DNA from: Poronia punctata
Lineage: Eukaryota; Ascomycota; Sordariomycetes; Xylariales; Xylariaceae
Assembly (NCBI GenBank): GCA_022579005.1
Contig: MU401710.1
Coordinates: forward strand, 1 to 46,878
Direction: 5' to 3'
Length of the DNA stretch: 46,878 nucleotides
The stretch's first letter is position 1; every line of letters begins with the position of its first letter. A program made the position numbers and the translations under genes. The notes beneath the pieces were generated by a model that ran no database searches, was not told the origin of the DNA, and saw only the letters and a program-made list of their open reading frames with translations. Below, piece by piece: positions 22,435 to 34,290 of the stretch.

Positions 22435-24963
22435 ATGAGTTCTAGTTCCGAGTCAAACAATTACTACCCCGCCTACACCGGAGTGTGGACGAACTGGTCC
22501 CGTGGCCGCGTCCTAGGGGCTACTTTAACTCTCAGCCGCCACGATGCCGATCTTCTGATTGCATTCACAGCTTTCTTCGTCGCCTGGGTATCCACAAGGG
22601 TGTGGAGAATTATGTGTTTTATTGCTCATCGTCTCCTTTCAACGGCAATGGCCCAAAACTCGACCTACCATCAGCAGCAGGTCAGTAGGAAAAGGCATTC
22701 TACGCTGTTCAACTTTAACAACTCTGAGACGATAGGGAATCTTACGGAACGCTTCGAATGCCGAAGAGGGCATTCAACTTCTTTGGCAGCTCTTCTGGGC
22801 AAATCGCCGACGCCGCTCAGGTAGACGCTTTCAGCCGCTGTTGATGGTCATACTAGCTGGTTTCTGTATTGCCATATTCACAGTTGCCGGTGGCTACTCG
22901 TCTCAAATATCAACTGCACTTGGCGACGAAGTATTGATAAAAAGCGCAAACTGCAGAAACGTGGCGTCAACCTTTACAAAAGGCAGAACCCTTTCTGATA
23001 CGGCATTGAGTATGAGTACTTGGTCTTCTGAGTCTATAGACAGCGCAGCCAACTATGCTCAACAATGCTATGCGAGTAATAGCACCGGTCTGGTTGACTG
23101 TAGACGATTCACTACCAAGCGACTACCAAACCAGATCGATAGAAACGCCGCCTGTCCGTTCAGCAGTGAAATCTGTCGAAACAGCGCAGGGAATATACGT
23201 ATTGACTCGGGTTACCAGGATAGCCATAACCAATTTGGCCTTAATTCCCCGCCTGACCAACGGATAATATGGAGGAACGTGTTACACTGCGCCCCGTTAA
23301 ATACCGACAATTTTACAAGTCAGGTTGATATATCAACGGAGCCGCTGACACTATATCATTACGGAACGGTTGATTTGGGAAACGGTACACAGCGAGACTA
23401 CGTTGCTACAGCCAGATCACTTGAATCGCAGTATTCATCTCACTATTCCGTCGAAGAGATAGTATCTTATGCCAATTTCGACATGCAGTAAGTGCGTCAA
23501 TATTACAATATTAGAATTGGACCCGTTGCAAAACGAGGAGAATATGCTTGGAATCATTTTGATGCTTTGTTAACATTGTGTTGCAGAGTATTATCCAGTT
23601 ACGTTATGAAGGGGAAACCGATAGTTCAAACGGACATGTTTACCCCAATCGACGCTATGGCTAGGACTGATGCCGAGTTAAAAATTGTCCTCTTGTCTGG
23701 AAACGGTGTTGTATTTGTGGAGCCGGGGTCGGACGAGTGGTATCGTGTATCAGACACCGGTACTAATATCCTCCAAGATAGTGAAGTGGAATCCTCTCGT
23801 CGTGTTTATTATCCACTAGATCCCGCCTCGCCGCTGGGTTGCACGGATCAATATCAGTTCTGCAATCCCGGATACCGAGGAGGTCGCGCTTGCGGACCAC
23901 TAACCAGTTTCTATGACGCCCTTGTGGGTGCCGTACCCTACTTCAATACCACAGAGAAAGGTGTTGCAAAATCGGACATGCTAGATCGATTTAAGTATTT
24001 TTACGAGACGTTTGCGTTTGTGACAATTAGCAACATAATTAACCACCTCGGTCCTGCCAGTTTGCTCTCACAAGTTCACCTCCAAAATACTGCCCAGAAT
24101 CACCTGGAGCCAAACCAGTGGCAACTTGATGTGGCCCATTGGTGGGACATATTAATGGCCAACAAACAGGCTCTGTATTTGGACGCAGCATATAGTTCAC
24201 CTGAGCCAGCTATATTGGCAAATTACGTGAATTACACTGCGCCAGCTCAGATCGAGCTATGTCAAAACCAGGTATTAACGTCACCTTCCCCTCAGACGCT
24301 ATCTATGAAACTGATAATAACGATTTCTAGAAAATGAGAAGCACCGCGTACGCGTCTTTCAGCCTCTTCGGTCTCATCTTCACATTCGTCGTCGGCTTCC
24401 TTATCGTTCTGTTTTCCTACATCCAAGAACCTCTCTCTACATGGATTTTCAAAAAGAGAGGACGCAAGCCTTATCAGCATCTCGAATGGACCACCAACGC
24501 AACCTTGCAACTTTACCGCCTGGCACAGGAAGAGATGGGTTGGGGCACTTGGTCTGATTGTACCGAGCTTGTCCCCACCACGAAGGACGATGACATGCTA
24601 GGATGTGTGGACATCACAGATCCAAAACATCCTGGTATCGCCGCCTCCCCTCAGAGGCATTGCGGTCAATGTGGAGGCAATGGCTCTGTCAAGGTTGAGA
24701 CTGATGCGGCACAAGATACTACGCAGATAGGAATCACCTCAGACTCCACCTCTACACTTGACGACAACCAGGAGAGCAATGTAACCACCAGCAACGTTTC
24801 TGGTAGCACTGCTCAGACGGATCAGGAGGACGAGACCCTCACCGATGAGGAAGAAACTGTCTCTACTGCGGAGGGTACAGTATACACCGCGATTGTTATC
24901 AACACGTGCAATAACACCACAGCGCCGGGTTCAAGTGCCGCAAGTCACACAAGGGCAGACTGA
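22435..24963 (+). CDS. Fungal multi-exon membrane protein of unknown function
   Basis: Exons 22435-22680, 22736-23487, 23587-24271 and 24331-24963 join across GT...AG introns of 55, 99 and 59 nt to give 771 residues from ATG 22435. The N-terminus carries YTGVWTNWSRG followed by GATLTLS, a signature I associate with a large fungal family with no known role (sometimes labelled formylmethionine deformylase-like, probably wrongly). Hydrophobic segments are visible at about 38-62, 117-140 and 568-593. Between the last two lies a ~425-residue region rich in Cys and Asn-X-Ser/Thr, consistent with an extracytoplasmic glycosylated domain. The tail after 593 is polar and acidic, with many Ser/Thr (DEETVS). 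Neither family nor position ties it to the biosynthetic genes. It abuts the AT-rich right edge but shows no RIP damage. Confidence 0.85.
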
Positions 24964-25027
24964 GTTCATATAATGCGACGTAATTAGCATGCAGGCTTAT
25001 TACGTTCTTACGTAATAGGGTAGTTGT
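24964..25027. other. Island-to-AT transition with a small palindrome
   Basis: Directly after the stop codon, tattacg (24998-25004) and cgtaata (25011-25017) form a perfect 7-bp inverted repeat with a six-base loop. Composition drops to A/T-dominated sequence within about 60 bp, so the last gene ends almost at the border. Confidence 0.6.
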
Positions 25028-25156
25028 TAGAACTAATAGGTTATAAAAAGACTATAATTAATATAATGCCTATATAGTAAAAAGGATATAGTTAAAATAA
25101 AAACTACTATAAAAAAAAAGTCTTTTTATAAAGGGGTTTTTTTTACTTATTTAATA
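25028..25156 (-). repeat. Right copy of the island-flanking inverted repeat
   Basis: The reverse complement of this segment matches 287-414 over about 128 bp with few small gaps. The same end therefore faces the gene island from both sides. Several differences are C in the left copy against T in the right copy, as expected if the two were mutated independently by RIP. The adjoining outward sequences do not align by eye. Confidence 0.75.
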
Positions 25157-27540
25157 TAAAAAAACTTTATATTATAAGCTAAAAGCTTATATAGTTGTTA
25201 TACTAGCACTTTAGCTAGTATTTTATACTATGTTTATAAGCTATATATAAAGCGCTTAAATAAAATAATAAGTTAGCTATATAGTTATGTGCAAGTAGTG
25301 CGTGCATATTTTTAAACTTTTTTTTTTTTTTTTAGTTAAAAAATAAACTTTATTTAAATTATATTAATAAGTATATTATTATTATAGCTTTATTATATAT
25401 GTTTTAACTTATATATTTTTTAAAGTTTTATTTTATTTTTTTATAAATATAGATTTTTTTAAGCAGCTAAACTAAAGTTTGCAAAATAGGCATAAGCTAA
25501 TTAAAAGTATAGTTTAAGCTTAATTATATTAAGTTAATAAAAGTATAGCTACTTTAAATTAAATAAGCATAGCTTTTAAGTAGCGTTTTAATATTTTAGC
25601 TAAATAGCTAGTAGCATAGTTTAAAAATATTGAAAACTAAGTAAAAGCTACTTAGCTAACGCTTTTAAGCTAGCAAAAAGCTGCTTTAAAAGCGTTTTGC
25701 TTTAATTAAATGCTTTTTTTTTAATAAAAGCTTTTTTTATTTTTTATAAAGTTTAATAAAAATTAAAGCTAGTAAGCTTTATAAAAGTAATTTATAAGAT
25801 TTAAAATTGCTTAAAATATTAAATTTATTAGCAATATATAAGCATAGTAGTATATTATTTATAAGCGCTTTAAGCTATTTATATAAAAAATAGTTAATAG
25901 TTTTTATATATAAAAAGCTAAAATAAAAAAGTATTTTATTAAAAAGTTTTTTATTTATTTTATAGCAACTTATTATAATTTTAAGCGCTGCTTATAAGTA
26001 ATAATAAAGTATTATATGCTAAAGCAAAAGTTTTAAAAAAGTTTTAATACTTTTTTTTTAAGTTTAAAAAACTTATAGCTAAGTTTAAAAAAATATAGTA
26101 GCTTAATATAGTAAAGCTTAAGTATTTATAAAGTATATTTAATAATAAGCTTATAAATATATTAGTTAATATTAAGCTTTTAGTAAATAATTATACTATA
26201 TATATTAACTATATTATAAAAGTTATAAGCTAGCTTAAAAAGCTTTTAAGCTATAAAGTATAGCTATAGTTTTTTTTAGCTTTTATTTTTATAATAAATG
26301 CTAATAATAATATAATTATAATAAGTATTTTTAATATAAGTAAAAGTAAGCGCTAAAAGGTATTATAAGTGCTTTATAAAAAATATAAGCAATATATAAA
26401 TAAAAGTTTTTATATATACTATAAAAAAAAATATTTTAGTAAAAATTATATAATAGCTATAATTAAATAGCTAAAAAGCACTAAAATAAATAATATAGTT
26501 ATTTTACTTATAGCTGCTAAAATAAATATAAGCTATAAATATAATTTAAAAAATAAATAACTTTTATATATAGCTATATATAAAAGCTTAAATTAAAGCT
26601 AAATAAGTTATTAAATATTAAAAGCTATATAAATAGCTTTTTATTTATTATAACTATATTAATAAAAAATTTAAAGTTTTATAAAAGTTTTATTAATAAT
26701 AGTTATAAGTATTATATAAGCATAAGCAAATAATTAGTATAGCGCTTAAAGCTAAAGTATATTTTAATAAAATAATAAAAACTAAAGCTAGCAGCAAACG
26801 TATTTTTTGCTTATAAGCGTTTTTTAAATAACGCACTAGTTATTAATAAAATAACTTACTTATAAATAAATATTAAAAAGTACTTAAAGTAAGTATATGT
26901 TTATATAATACTTAAGCTATAATATTAACTAGTTTTTAATAAGCTTTAAAAAAAAAAGTTATATATATAGCTTATAAAAGGCATATAGTTATTAGCAAAG
27001 CAAAAAATATAATAATTTATAAAAAAAGCTATAACCTTTGCTTATAAAATAACTTTTTTAAGCTAACTACTATTTATATTATTATAGCTACTTTTGCTAT
27101 ACTAGTAATATATTTAATATAAATAGCGTATAAGCAAAGCTTAAAAGCGCTATAATTTAAAATATTTGCAATTTTTATAGTAAATATTAATAAAGCTTTT
27201 AAGCTAAAGTGCTTAGGCTTTTTTAAAAAAAAGCTTTTTTTTAAGCTTGCTAAATTTATAGCCTTATTTAATAAGGCCTTATTATATGCGCTACTTTTTA
27301 ATTGCTTAAATATAAATTATATAATTTCTTTATTAAAAAATAAAAAAAAGTATAAAGTATAAGTTTTTTAAAGTTTTTTATATAAAATATTTTAAAAAAA
27401 GCTTTTAATACTATATAAAACGCTTATAAAGCTATTAAATAAAAAGTTTATTTATATAAGCAGCTTGCTAGCTAGCGCTTTAGTATTTTTTATATATAAG
27501 CTTAAAAGCAGCTTTTATTTTTATATAAACTACTATATGC
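25157..27540. repeat. AT-rich RIP-decayed DNA upstream of the gypsy relic
   Basis: Nearly all A/T, with G and C mostly in gc steps and stop codons frequent in every frame. It lies 5' to the reverse-transcriptase relic and could contain the decayed gag and protease part of the same element. I could not read any motif to confirm that, and no long terminal repeat was identified. Confidence 0.6.
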
Positions 27541-28690
27541 TAAATAAAGTTATATAATATAATAGCTACTTTTTTTTTAATTTATAAAATGCTTAAAATG
27601 CTATTAAAAGCAAAGTAGTTTATTAAAGTTAATATATATACTATATTTTATAAGTTATATATAGCTTAAAGTAAAAAGTAAAAAATAGCATTTTATATTT
27701 ATTTTAAGTTATTTAAATAGCTTATTACTTTTTTTAGCTTTTATAGCGCATTTATAGCGTTTTAATAGTATATAAACAACGCTTTTTATAATTACTTAAA
27801 TATTTTTTATATAGCTTATTTAAATAACATTTTTATTTTTACTAATAAAATATATAAAAACTACTTAAAAAAAGTTAAGCTAATTTTAAGCTACTTATAA
27901 AAAATAAAGCTAAACTTAAATATTAATAAAAATAAGTTTATAATTAAAAAAACTAAGTACTTAGGCTATATTATAAAAGTTAATATAAAAGTTAGTATAG
28001 ATTTAAAAAAAGTTTATATAATTTGCTAATAAAAAGCTTTTATTATGCTTAAAAAAGTTTAAAAGTTTTTTAAATTTTTAAGCTTTTATAAAAAGTTTAT
28101 TAAAAACTATTTATTACTAATAACCTTTTTTATAGCTTTAATATAAAAGAAAGCGCTATTTATTTAAGATTTAAACTAAAATAGCGCGTTTAAAATGCTT
28201 AAGCGCTATTTTTTAGCTAAGCTTTAATTAGTATATTAAAACTTTAATAAACTTATAAAAATTAAAACTAACTACTTAAAATAAGCTTTTAAAAAATGTT
28301 TTAACTAGCTAAGTAAAAATAGCTAATAGTAGCTTATAGCTTACTATTTTAAATAGCTTATGCTTATTAAACTAAATTATATAATTTATAATAAAAAGCT
28401 TTTAGTAATTATAGCTTATTTATAAAAATAGTAAGTAAAGCTTAAAAACGTTATAAAAACTTTTATTATAATTATTAACTATAAAAACTTAATATATTTT
28501 ATATTTACTTAAAAGCTAAAAAAAAAATAAGTATAATAAGCTACTAAACTTATAAAATATAACTTTATATTTAAGTTTTATATAAGCTATTTAAATAATA
28601 AGCTTAATACTTTTTTATATAAAAAGCAAAACGCTTTTTATAAATTAAGCAATAAAAAGCTTATAAAACGTATATAAAAGTTGTTATTAA
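27541..28690 (+). mobile_element. RIP-decayed Ty3/gypsy reverse transcriptase-RNase H relic
   Basis: One plus-strand frame (codons in phase with 27541) keeps the residue order of a Ty3/gypsy pol, with stops where Trp or Gln is expected. Landmarks: FIKVNI near 27619 (the FTK-D segment); KIAFYIYFKLFK near 27684; SAFIAF**YINNAF near 27745; AYLNNIFIFT near 27817, which is the YLDD catalytic box with both Asp codons turned to Asn; TKYLGYII near 27952; FLSFYKKFIKNY near 28074; NYIIYNKKLLVIIAYL near 28376; NYKNLIYF near 28477; and YLNNKLNTFL near 28588. Changes such as Asp to Asn, Glu to Lys, Pro to Phe/Leu and Trp to stop are what RIP produces. The copy is dead. Integrase and LTRs were not recognised. 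Confidence 0.85.
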
Positions 28691-30881
28691 ATAAATAGCT
28701 ACTTTATAGCTAAGCTAAAAAAGTAATAAAAATAATAAATATAAGCTAGCTAATAATATAAAGCAAAAAGCTTTTAAAAAAGTTTAAAGGTTTTAGTTAT
28801 AAAAACTTAGCTAAACTTTAAAGTATTGCTTTAAAAAAAAACACTATTTATATAAAAGTAATAATAATAATATAAAATAAGCTATTTATATTTTTAATTA
28901 GCTTAAGCTTAAAAGTTTTTATTAAAAAGTGCTAGCTAAACTTATAAAAAGCGCTTATATTTTATAATTGCTTATAAGTATTAAACTAAAAGCTATTATA
29001 TATAATATTAATATAAAACGTTTATAACTTTTATATTACTAAGTACTTAAAGCATAAGTTTATTATTATAATTTTTTTATAAAAATTTTATTAGTTGCTT
29101 TTTTTATAAAATATTTATAAGTTTTTATAAAACTATAACGTTTATAAAAAAAAATAATATAAAAAAACTAGTAATAAGCCTTGCTTAAGCTGCTTTTAAT
29201 ATTAAAATAATATTAAAACAAGCTTTTTATTAACTTTATAATAAATCTTTTAATAAAAAACTTAAAAAACTTAATATTTTTAATAGTTATTATTAATAAA
29301 CTAAGTAAAAATATTATATTTAAAATAATATATATAATAAATATAAAAGCTTATACTAAGCACTTTATAATAAACTATTAGCAATTTTATAGTTTTTTAA
29401 TAGCTATTATTAATAATTAAAAGTTTAACTAAATAAGTAGGTTTTAAATTAAACTTTGTTTATTAATAAGTATTAAATAGTGCTTATTTACTATATATTA
29501 CTTAAAAATAAACAAAGCTATAAAAAAAGCTAATTAAAAAGTATTAGCATACTTTTAAGCTTTTATTATATATATATAATATAATTAAGCTAAATTATTA
29601 CTAAGTATAATACTTATAATTAATAATTATAATACTATTATAATTAGTTTAAGCTTTTTTTTTATAATTTATAAGTATTATATTAACGTAATATTGCTAG
29701 TTTACTTTAGCGCACTACTTATAAAAAACTTATAAGTGCATATAAAGCGTTTTATATAAAGGCTTTAAAAAAAAGTAAACTTTGCCTAGTTAGCAATAGC
29801 TATAATATAATAATATATAAAAAAATTAGCTAATTAGTATTATAAGCTAGCAAAGTTTTTTTAAATAAAGCAAGCAGTATAACTATTACTAAAAAACATT
29901 ATTATTTTATAGCTTTTATAAAAGCTAGCTTAGCTATATACTAAATATATAATTATAAAAGTTATAAGCTTTTAAATAATAAAGTTAAATACTTTATAAA
30001 GCATTTATAATAAGTTTTATATAAAGCTTATATATAGTATAAATAATAATTTCTTTTTTTAAATATAAAATAATACTTAACTACTTTTGCTAATATAAAG
30101 TATTAGTAAAGCAAAAAATAAATAAAAAATGAAGTTAATTTTTTATACTTTTTAAGTAAAAAGTAGCTTATAAGTATAATAGCAACTGCTTATAAAGTAA
30201 AAAAAATATGCTTTTTTTATTAAAAAGCTTTTAAAAAACTTTTTAAAAATTATAACGCTAAACAAATTTAAAAAGCGTTATAAAAATATAATAAAAAATA
30301 ATAAACTTAATATTATATTATTTAGGTTATACTTATAAAAAAAGCAAAAAGCGTAAGCTTTAGCTTATAAGCTAACTATAAGCAGTATTTAGTTAGCAAC
30401 AACTTTTTATTTTTATTTTTTACCTTTTTTTTTTACTTTTTTTTTATATTATATAAATAACTTTTAAGCGTTTTATATAATATGCTTAACTTTAAGCTAT
30501 ACTAGCTTTTTTATTTTTGCTGTTTTTTTTACTAATATATAAGCATATATAAAAAAGCTTAAATATTTTTTTTATAATATAAATAAAAACAATAGCTAAG
30601 CTACTTATAGCTTTATTAATAAACGTTTTAATTAAGTAAAAAAAGTTTATAAGCTTAAATTATAATAAAGTTAATATATATAAGTAATATATAATATATA
30701 AAAAAATACTTATATAGTAGTATTTATTAGCTTTAATATAAAAAGTATTAATAAGCGCGCTAATAATAGCTAAGTAAACTAAAATAATTAGCACTTAATA
30801 TAATAGTAAGCAATATATAAAAAATTAAAAAAAAGCTAGTAAGCTACTTATAGCTACTTTAAAGTTATTATAAAGTTAAGT
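28691..30881. repeat. AT-rich RIP-decayed DNA downstream of the gypsy relic
   Basis: This would be the place for the integrase and 3' LTR of the preceding retroelement. I tried the plus-strand frames and could not identify the zinc-finger or the DDE region with confidence. The sequence is heavily A/T with occasional gcgc and agcg steps. No other feature is supported. Confidence 0.55.
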
Positions 30882-31740
30882 TATTAATCTACCTTATAGG
30901 TTTATAACAGCGCAGGTTTTCTAACTTAGTTAAATTTTTTTTTTTTTTCTACATAGACCACATTACCTGCGCGCCCTACCTTATACCACTGCAACCTACA
31001 CTACTATATTAATCTACCTTATAAGTTTATAACAGCGCAGGTTTTCTAACTTAGTTAAATTTTTTTTTTTTTTTTTATACAGACCACATTACCTGCGCGC
31101 CCTACCTTGCACCACCACACCCTATAGCAACATATTAATCTACCTTATAAGTTTATAACAGCGCAAGTTTTCTAACTTAGTTAAATTTTTTTTTTTTTTT
31201 CTATATAGACTATATTACCTGCGCGCCTTACCTTATACCACTGCAACCTACACTACTATATTAATCTACCTTATAAGTTTATAACAGCGCAGGTTTTTTA
31301 ACTTAGTTAAATTTTTTTTTTTTTTTCTATATAGACCACATTACCTGCGCGCCTTACCTTATACCACTGCAACCTACACTACTATATTAATCTACCTTAT
31401 AAGTTTATAACAGCGCAGGTTTTCTAACTTAGTTAAATTTTTTTTTTTTTNNNNNNNNNNNNNNNNNNNNNNNNNNNNNNNNNNNNNNNNNNNNNNNNNN
31501 NNNNNNNNNNNNNNNNNNNNNNNNNNNNNNNNNNNNNNNNNNNNNNNNNTTTTTATACAGACCACATTACCTGCGCGCCCTACCCTGCACCACCACACCC
31601 TACAGCAACATATTAATCTACCTTATAAGTTTATAACAGCGCAGGTTTTCTAACTTAGTTAAATTTTTTTTTTTTTTCTACACAGACCACATTACCTGCG
31701 CGCCTTACCCTGCACCACCACACCCTACAGCAACATATTC
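30882..31740. repeat. ~126-bp satellite array with GC-rich palindromic core, interrupted by a gap
   Basis: Units begin tattaatctaccttat at 30882, 31007, 31133, 31259, 31385 and 31611 (spacing 125-126 bp, except across the gap). Each unit has gcgcaggt, a T-run of a dozen or more after aacttagttaaa, and the matching arm acctgcgc, so a stem of at least 8 bp can form. Two tail types alternate, one with accactgcaacctacac and one with accaccacaccctayagc, in the order A, B, A, A, gap, B, B. Unlike its surroundings the array keeps CpA, TpG and CpG steps. A few copies show C-to-T or G-to-A changes, such as gcgcaagt near 31162. Confidence 0.92.
31451..31549. other. Assembly gap (run of N)
   Basis: A run of 99 undetermined bases begins and ends inside the T-run of a satellite unit. 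Unit starts on either side are 226 bp apart, which is one 126-bp unit plus about 100. The gap size is therefore probably a placeholder and the true copy number is unknown. Confidence 0.98.
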
Positions 31741-31984
31741 CTATATCTTCCGGGTTAAAATGTATACTTTATATAGCTAATTAAAACATATAAAACATGT
31801 TTTTATTGTTTTAACTTTATGTACTATTTTTATTGCTTTTTTTAAAAGTTGTAAACGTAGTATTGTATTAACTGCTATTATATTAAAAGACTTGTACTTT
31901 AACTATATATATTATTATTAAGCCCTTTGCTTATTTGTAGCGTATTAGTTTAATTATATGTTACTACCTTTATAAAATTCCTAT

Positions 31985-32570
31985 AGTTATATTGCAGCTT
32001 TTGTTTTATATAGTTTATTAGTTTAATTATGTGTTGCTACCTTTGCTTTATTTTATAGTTATATTATAGCTTTTAGTTTTATATAGCTTATTAGCTAGAT
32101 TTTATATTGCGTTTTTTATAAGTATTTACTTTTATATTATAGTTGTGTTGTAGCTTTTAATTTTATATAGCTTATTAGCTAGATTTTATATTACGTTCTT
32201 TATAAGTCTTTACTTTTATATTAAGGTTATATTGTAGCTTTTAGTTTTATATAGCTTATTAGCTAGATTTTATATTGCGTCCTTTGCAAGTTTTTACTTT
32301 TATATTAAAGTTATGTTGCAGCTTTTAGTTTTATATAGCTTATTAGCTAGATTTTATATTATGTTTTTTATAAGTTTTTATTTTTATATTATAGTTATAT
32401 TATAACTTTTGTTTTATATAGCTTATTAGCTAAATTTTATATTACGTTCTTTATAAGTTTTTACTTTTATATTATAGTTATATTATAACTTTTGTTTTAT
32501 ATAGCCTATTAAGCAGGTTATATATTACGTCCTTTATAAGTCTTTACTTTTATATTATAGTTTTAAAAAC
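31985..32570. repeat. ~84-bp tandem repeat array
   Basis: The segment tttatatagcttattagcta recurs with atatag at 32008, 32081, 32165, 32249, 32333, 32416 and 32499, giving periods of 73, then 83-84 bp. Copies also share agattttatatt and tttataag...ttacttttatatta. Some keep gcgtcctttgcaag where others read acgttctttataag, consistent with partial C-to-T decay. Confidence 0.85.
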
Positions 32571-32744
32571 TAAAAACGATAATAATAGCAGCAAAGTAAA
32601 GGTAAAGATTTTAATATAGCAACAACCTTAGCGTGCTTAAGCTTTTATATAAAAATAAAAAGGCTAAAGCTAATGCTAGCAATGTAAAACATTAAAAATA
32701 AATTAAAAAAACAAGGTTAAAAAACTTAATAGCATAATTAAAGT

Positions 32745-33225
32745 TTTTAAAAAAAATATTAAAAAACTTTAAGTTAAAGTTTAAAAACTTAAAAAAAAAC
32801 TTTACTAGAAAATATTTAAATAAGTAAAAAGAAAATATTAAAAAACTTTAAGCTAAAGTTTAAAAACTTAAAAGGAAACTTTATTAAAAAATACTTAAGC
32901 AAGTAAAAAAAAGATATTAGAAAACTTTAAGCTAAAGTTTAAAAACTTAAAAAAAAACTTTATTAAAAAATACTTAAGCAAGTAAAAAGAAAATATTAAA
33001 AAACTTTAAGCTAAAGTTTAAAAACTTAAAAGGAAACTTTATTAAAAAATACTTAAGCAAGTAAAAAAAAAATATTAAAAAAATTTAAGCTAAAATTTAA
33101 AAACTTAAAAGAAAACTTTATTAAAAAATATTTAAATAAGTAAAAAGAAAATATTAAAAAACTTTAAGCTAAAGTTTAAAAACTTAAAAAAAAACTTTAT
33201 TAAAAAATATTTAAGTAAATAAAAG
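32745..33225. repeat. ~79-bp tandem repeat array
   Basis: The near-palindromic core ctttaagctaaagtttaaaa recurs at about 32766, 32845, 32924, 33004, 33084 and 33162 (78-80 bp apart), with a purine-rich remainder (cttaaaa, ttattaaaaaatactt, aagtaaaaa). The period is not a multiple of three, so the array was probably not coding. Confidence 0.85.
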
Positions 33226-34084
33226 TTAGTAGTACTTACTTTTATTTTAAGCTAACGCTATGCTTTTTTTTTATTAAGTATTACCTATTTTTTAGCTATA
33301 AAGTATATTAATAAAAAAGTTATTTAATACTTTTAGTAATATAAAAACTAAAGCAAATTATAAGTTATATAAAAAAATTTATAACTAAATATATAAGTAA
33401 AGCATTATATTTTAAAATTTTAAAAATATTTATTTAAATTTAAAAATAAACGTAATATATTATTTATTTTACTTTTTATTTTATATAGCTTATTAAGTAA
33501 ATTATATATATTATATTTTTTATAAGTCTTTACTTTAATATATTTTTATTATGTTTATATTATTGCTTTTATAATATTAAATTTATTTTTTATTATTAAA
33601 ACAATATATTTTTTTACTTTATAGTGCTTGTTTTTTACTTATTATTTTATTAGTTACGTATATATATATTATTTGTTTAATAGCGTAGTAATTATATTTT
33701 GCTAAAAGTACTTTAAAGTTAAAAATATAAACTAATTAAATGTGCTAATTATAGTACTTAATTAACTTTTATTTTATATTATTTTACTTTATTTTAAGTA
33801 TATTAAAGTATATTTAAAGTATATAATTAAAAAAAAAGTAAGCTACTATAAAACTTATATTTTTAATATTATTAACTTATTATAAAAATAGCATAAAAAA
33901 GCAGTAATATTTTTATAAACTAATATAATTGCTATGCTATTAAATAAATAGCTTTTAATTTTATTTTATTTATTTATAGTATTTATATTGTTATTTTTTA
34001 ATAATACTTACTTTAAAATTAAAAAGTAAGTATACTATTTTATTTTATATTATAAACTTTTGCTTTTACTAGTTTTATTTATAT

Positions 34085-34290
34085 TATTACTTATATATAG
34101 CGCTTGCTTTAATTTAGTTTATTAGTAATTTTTATATTATAACTTTTATATAGCGCTTATTTTAATTTACTTTATTAGTAGTTTTTATATTATAACTTTT
34201 ATATAGCGCTTGCTTTAATTTAGTTTATTAGTAGTTTTTATATTAAAACTTTTATATAGCTTTTGCTTTAATATAGTTTTACTTTATATT
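34085..34290. repeat. 53-bp tandem repeat array
   Basis: Four copies of a unit containing tatagcgcttgctttaattt and agtttttatattataact, with the tag of tagcgc (tagctt in the last copy) at 34098, 34151, 34204 and 34257, exactly 53 bp apart. The fourth copy is degenerate. Confidence 0.8.

Noticed and set aside
287..25156. A Starship giant transposon carrying the cluster
   Set aside because: No DUF3435-type tyrosine recombinase (captain) gene is found at either edge. The inverted repeat alone does not support the assignment.
28691..30300. Integrase domain following the gypsy reverse transcriptase
   Set aside because: Position is right, but no zinc-finger or DDE motif could be read in any plus-strand frame.
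31392..31598. Open frame on the minus strand spanning the N run
   Set aside because: Its length depends on undetermined bases within satellite repeats.
30882..31740. CRISPR-like array
   Set aside because: Units are ~126 bp direct tandem copies without short repeats separated by unique spacers, and the host is a eukaryote.
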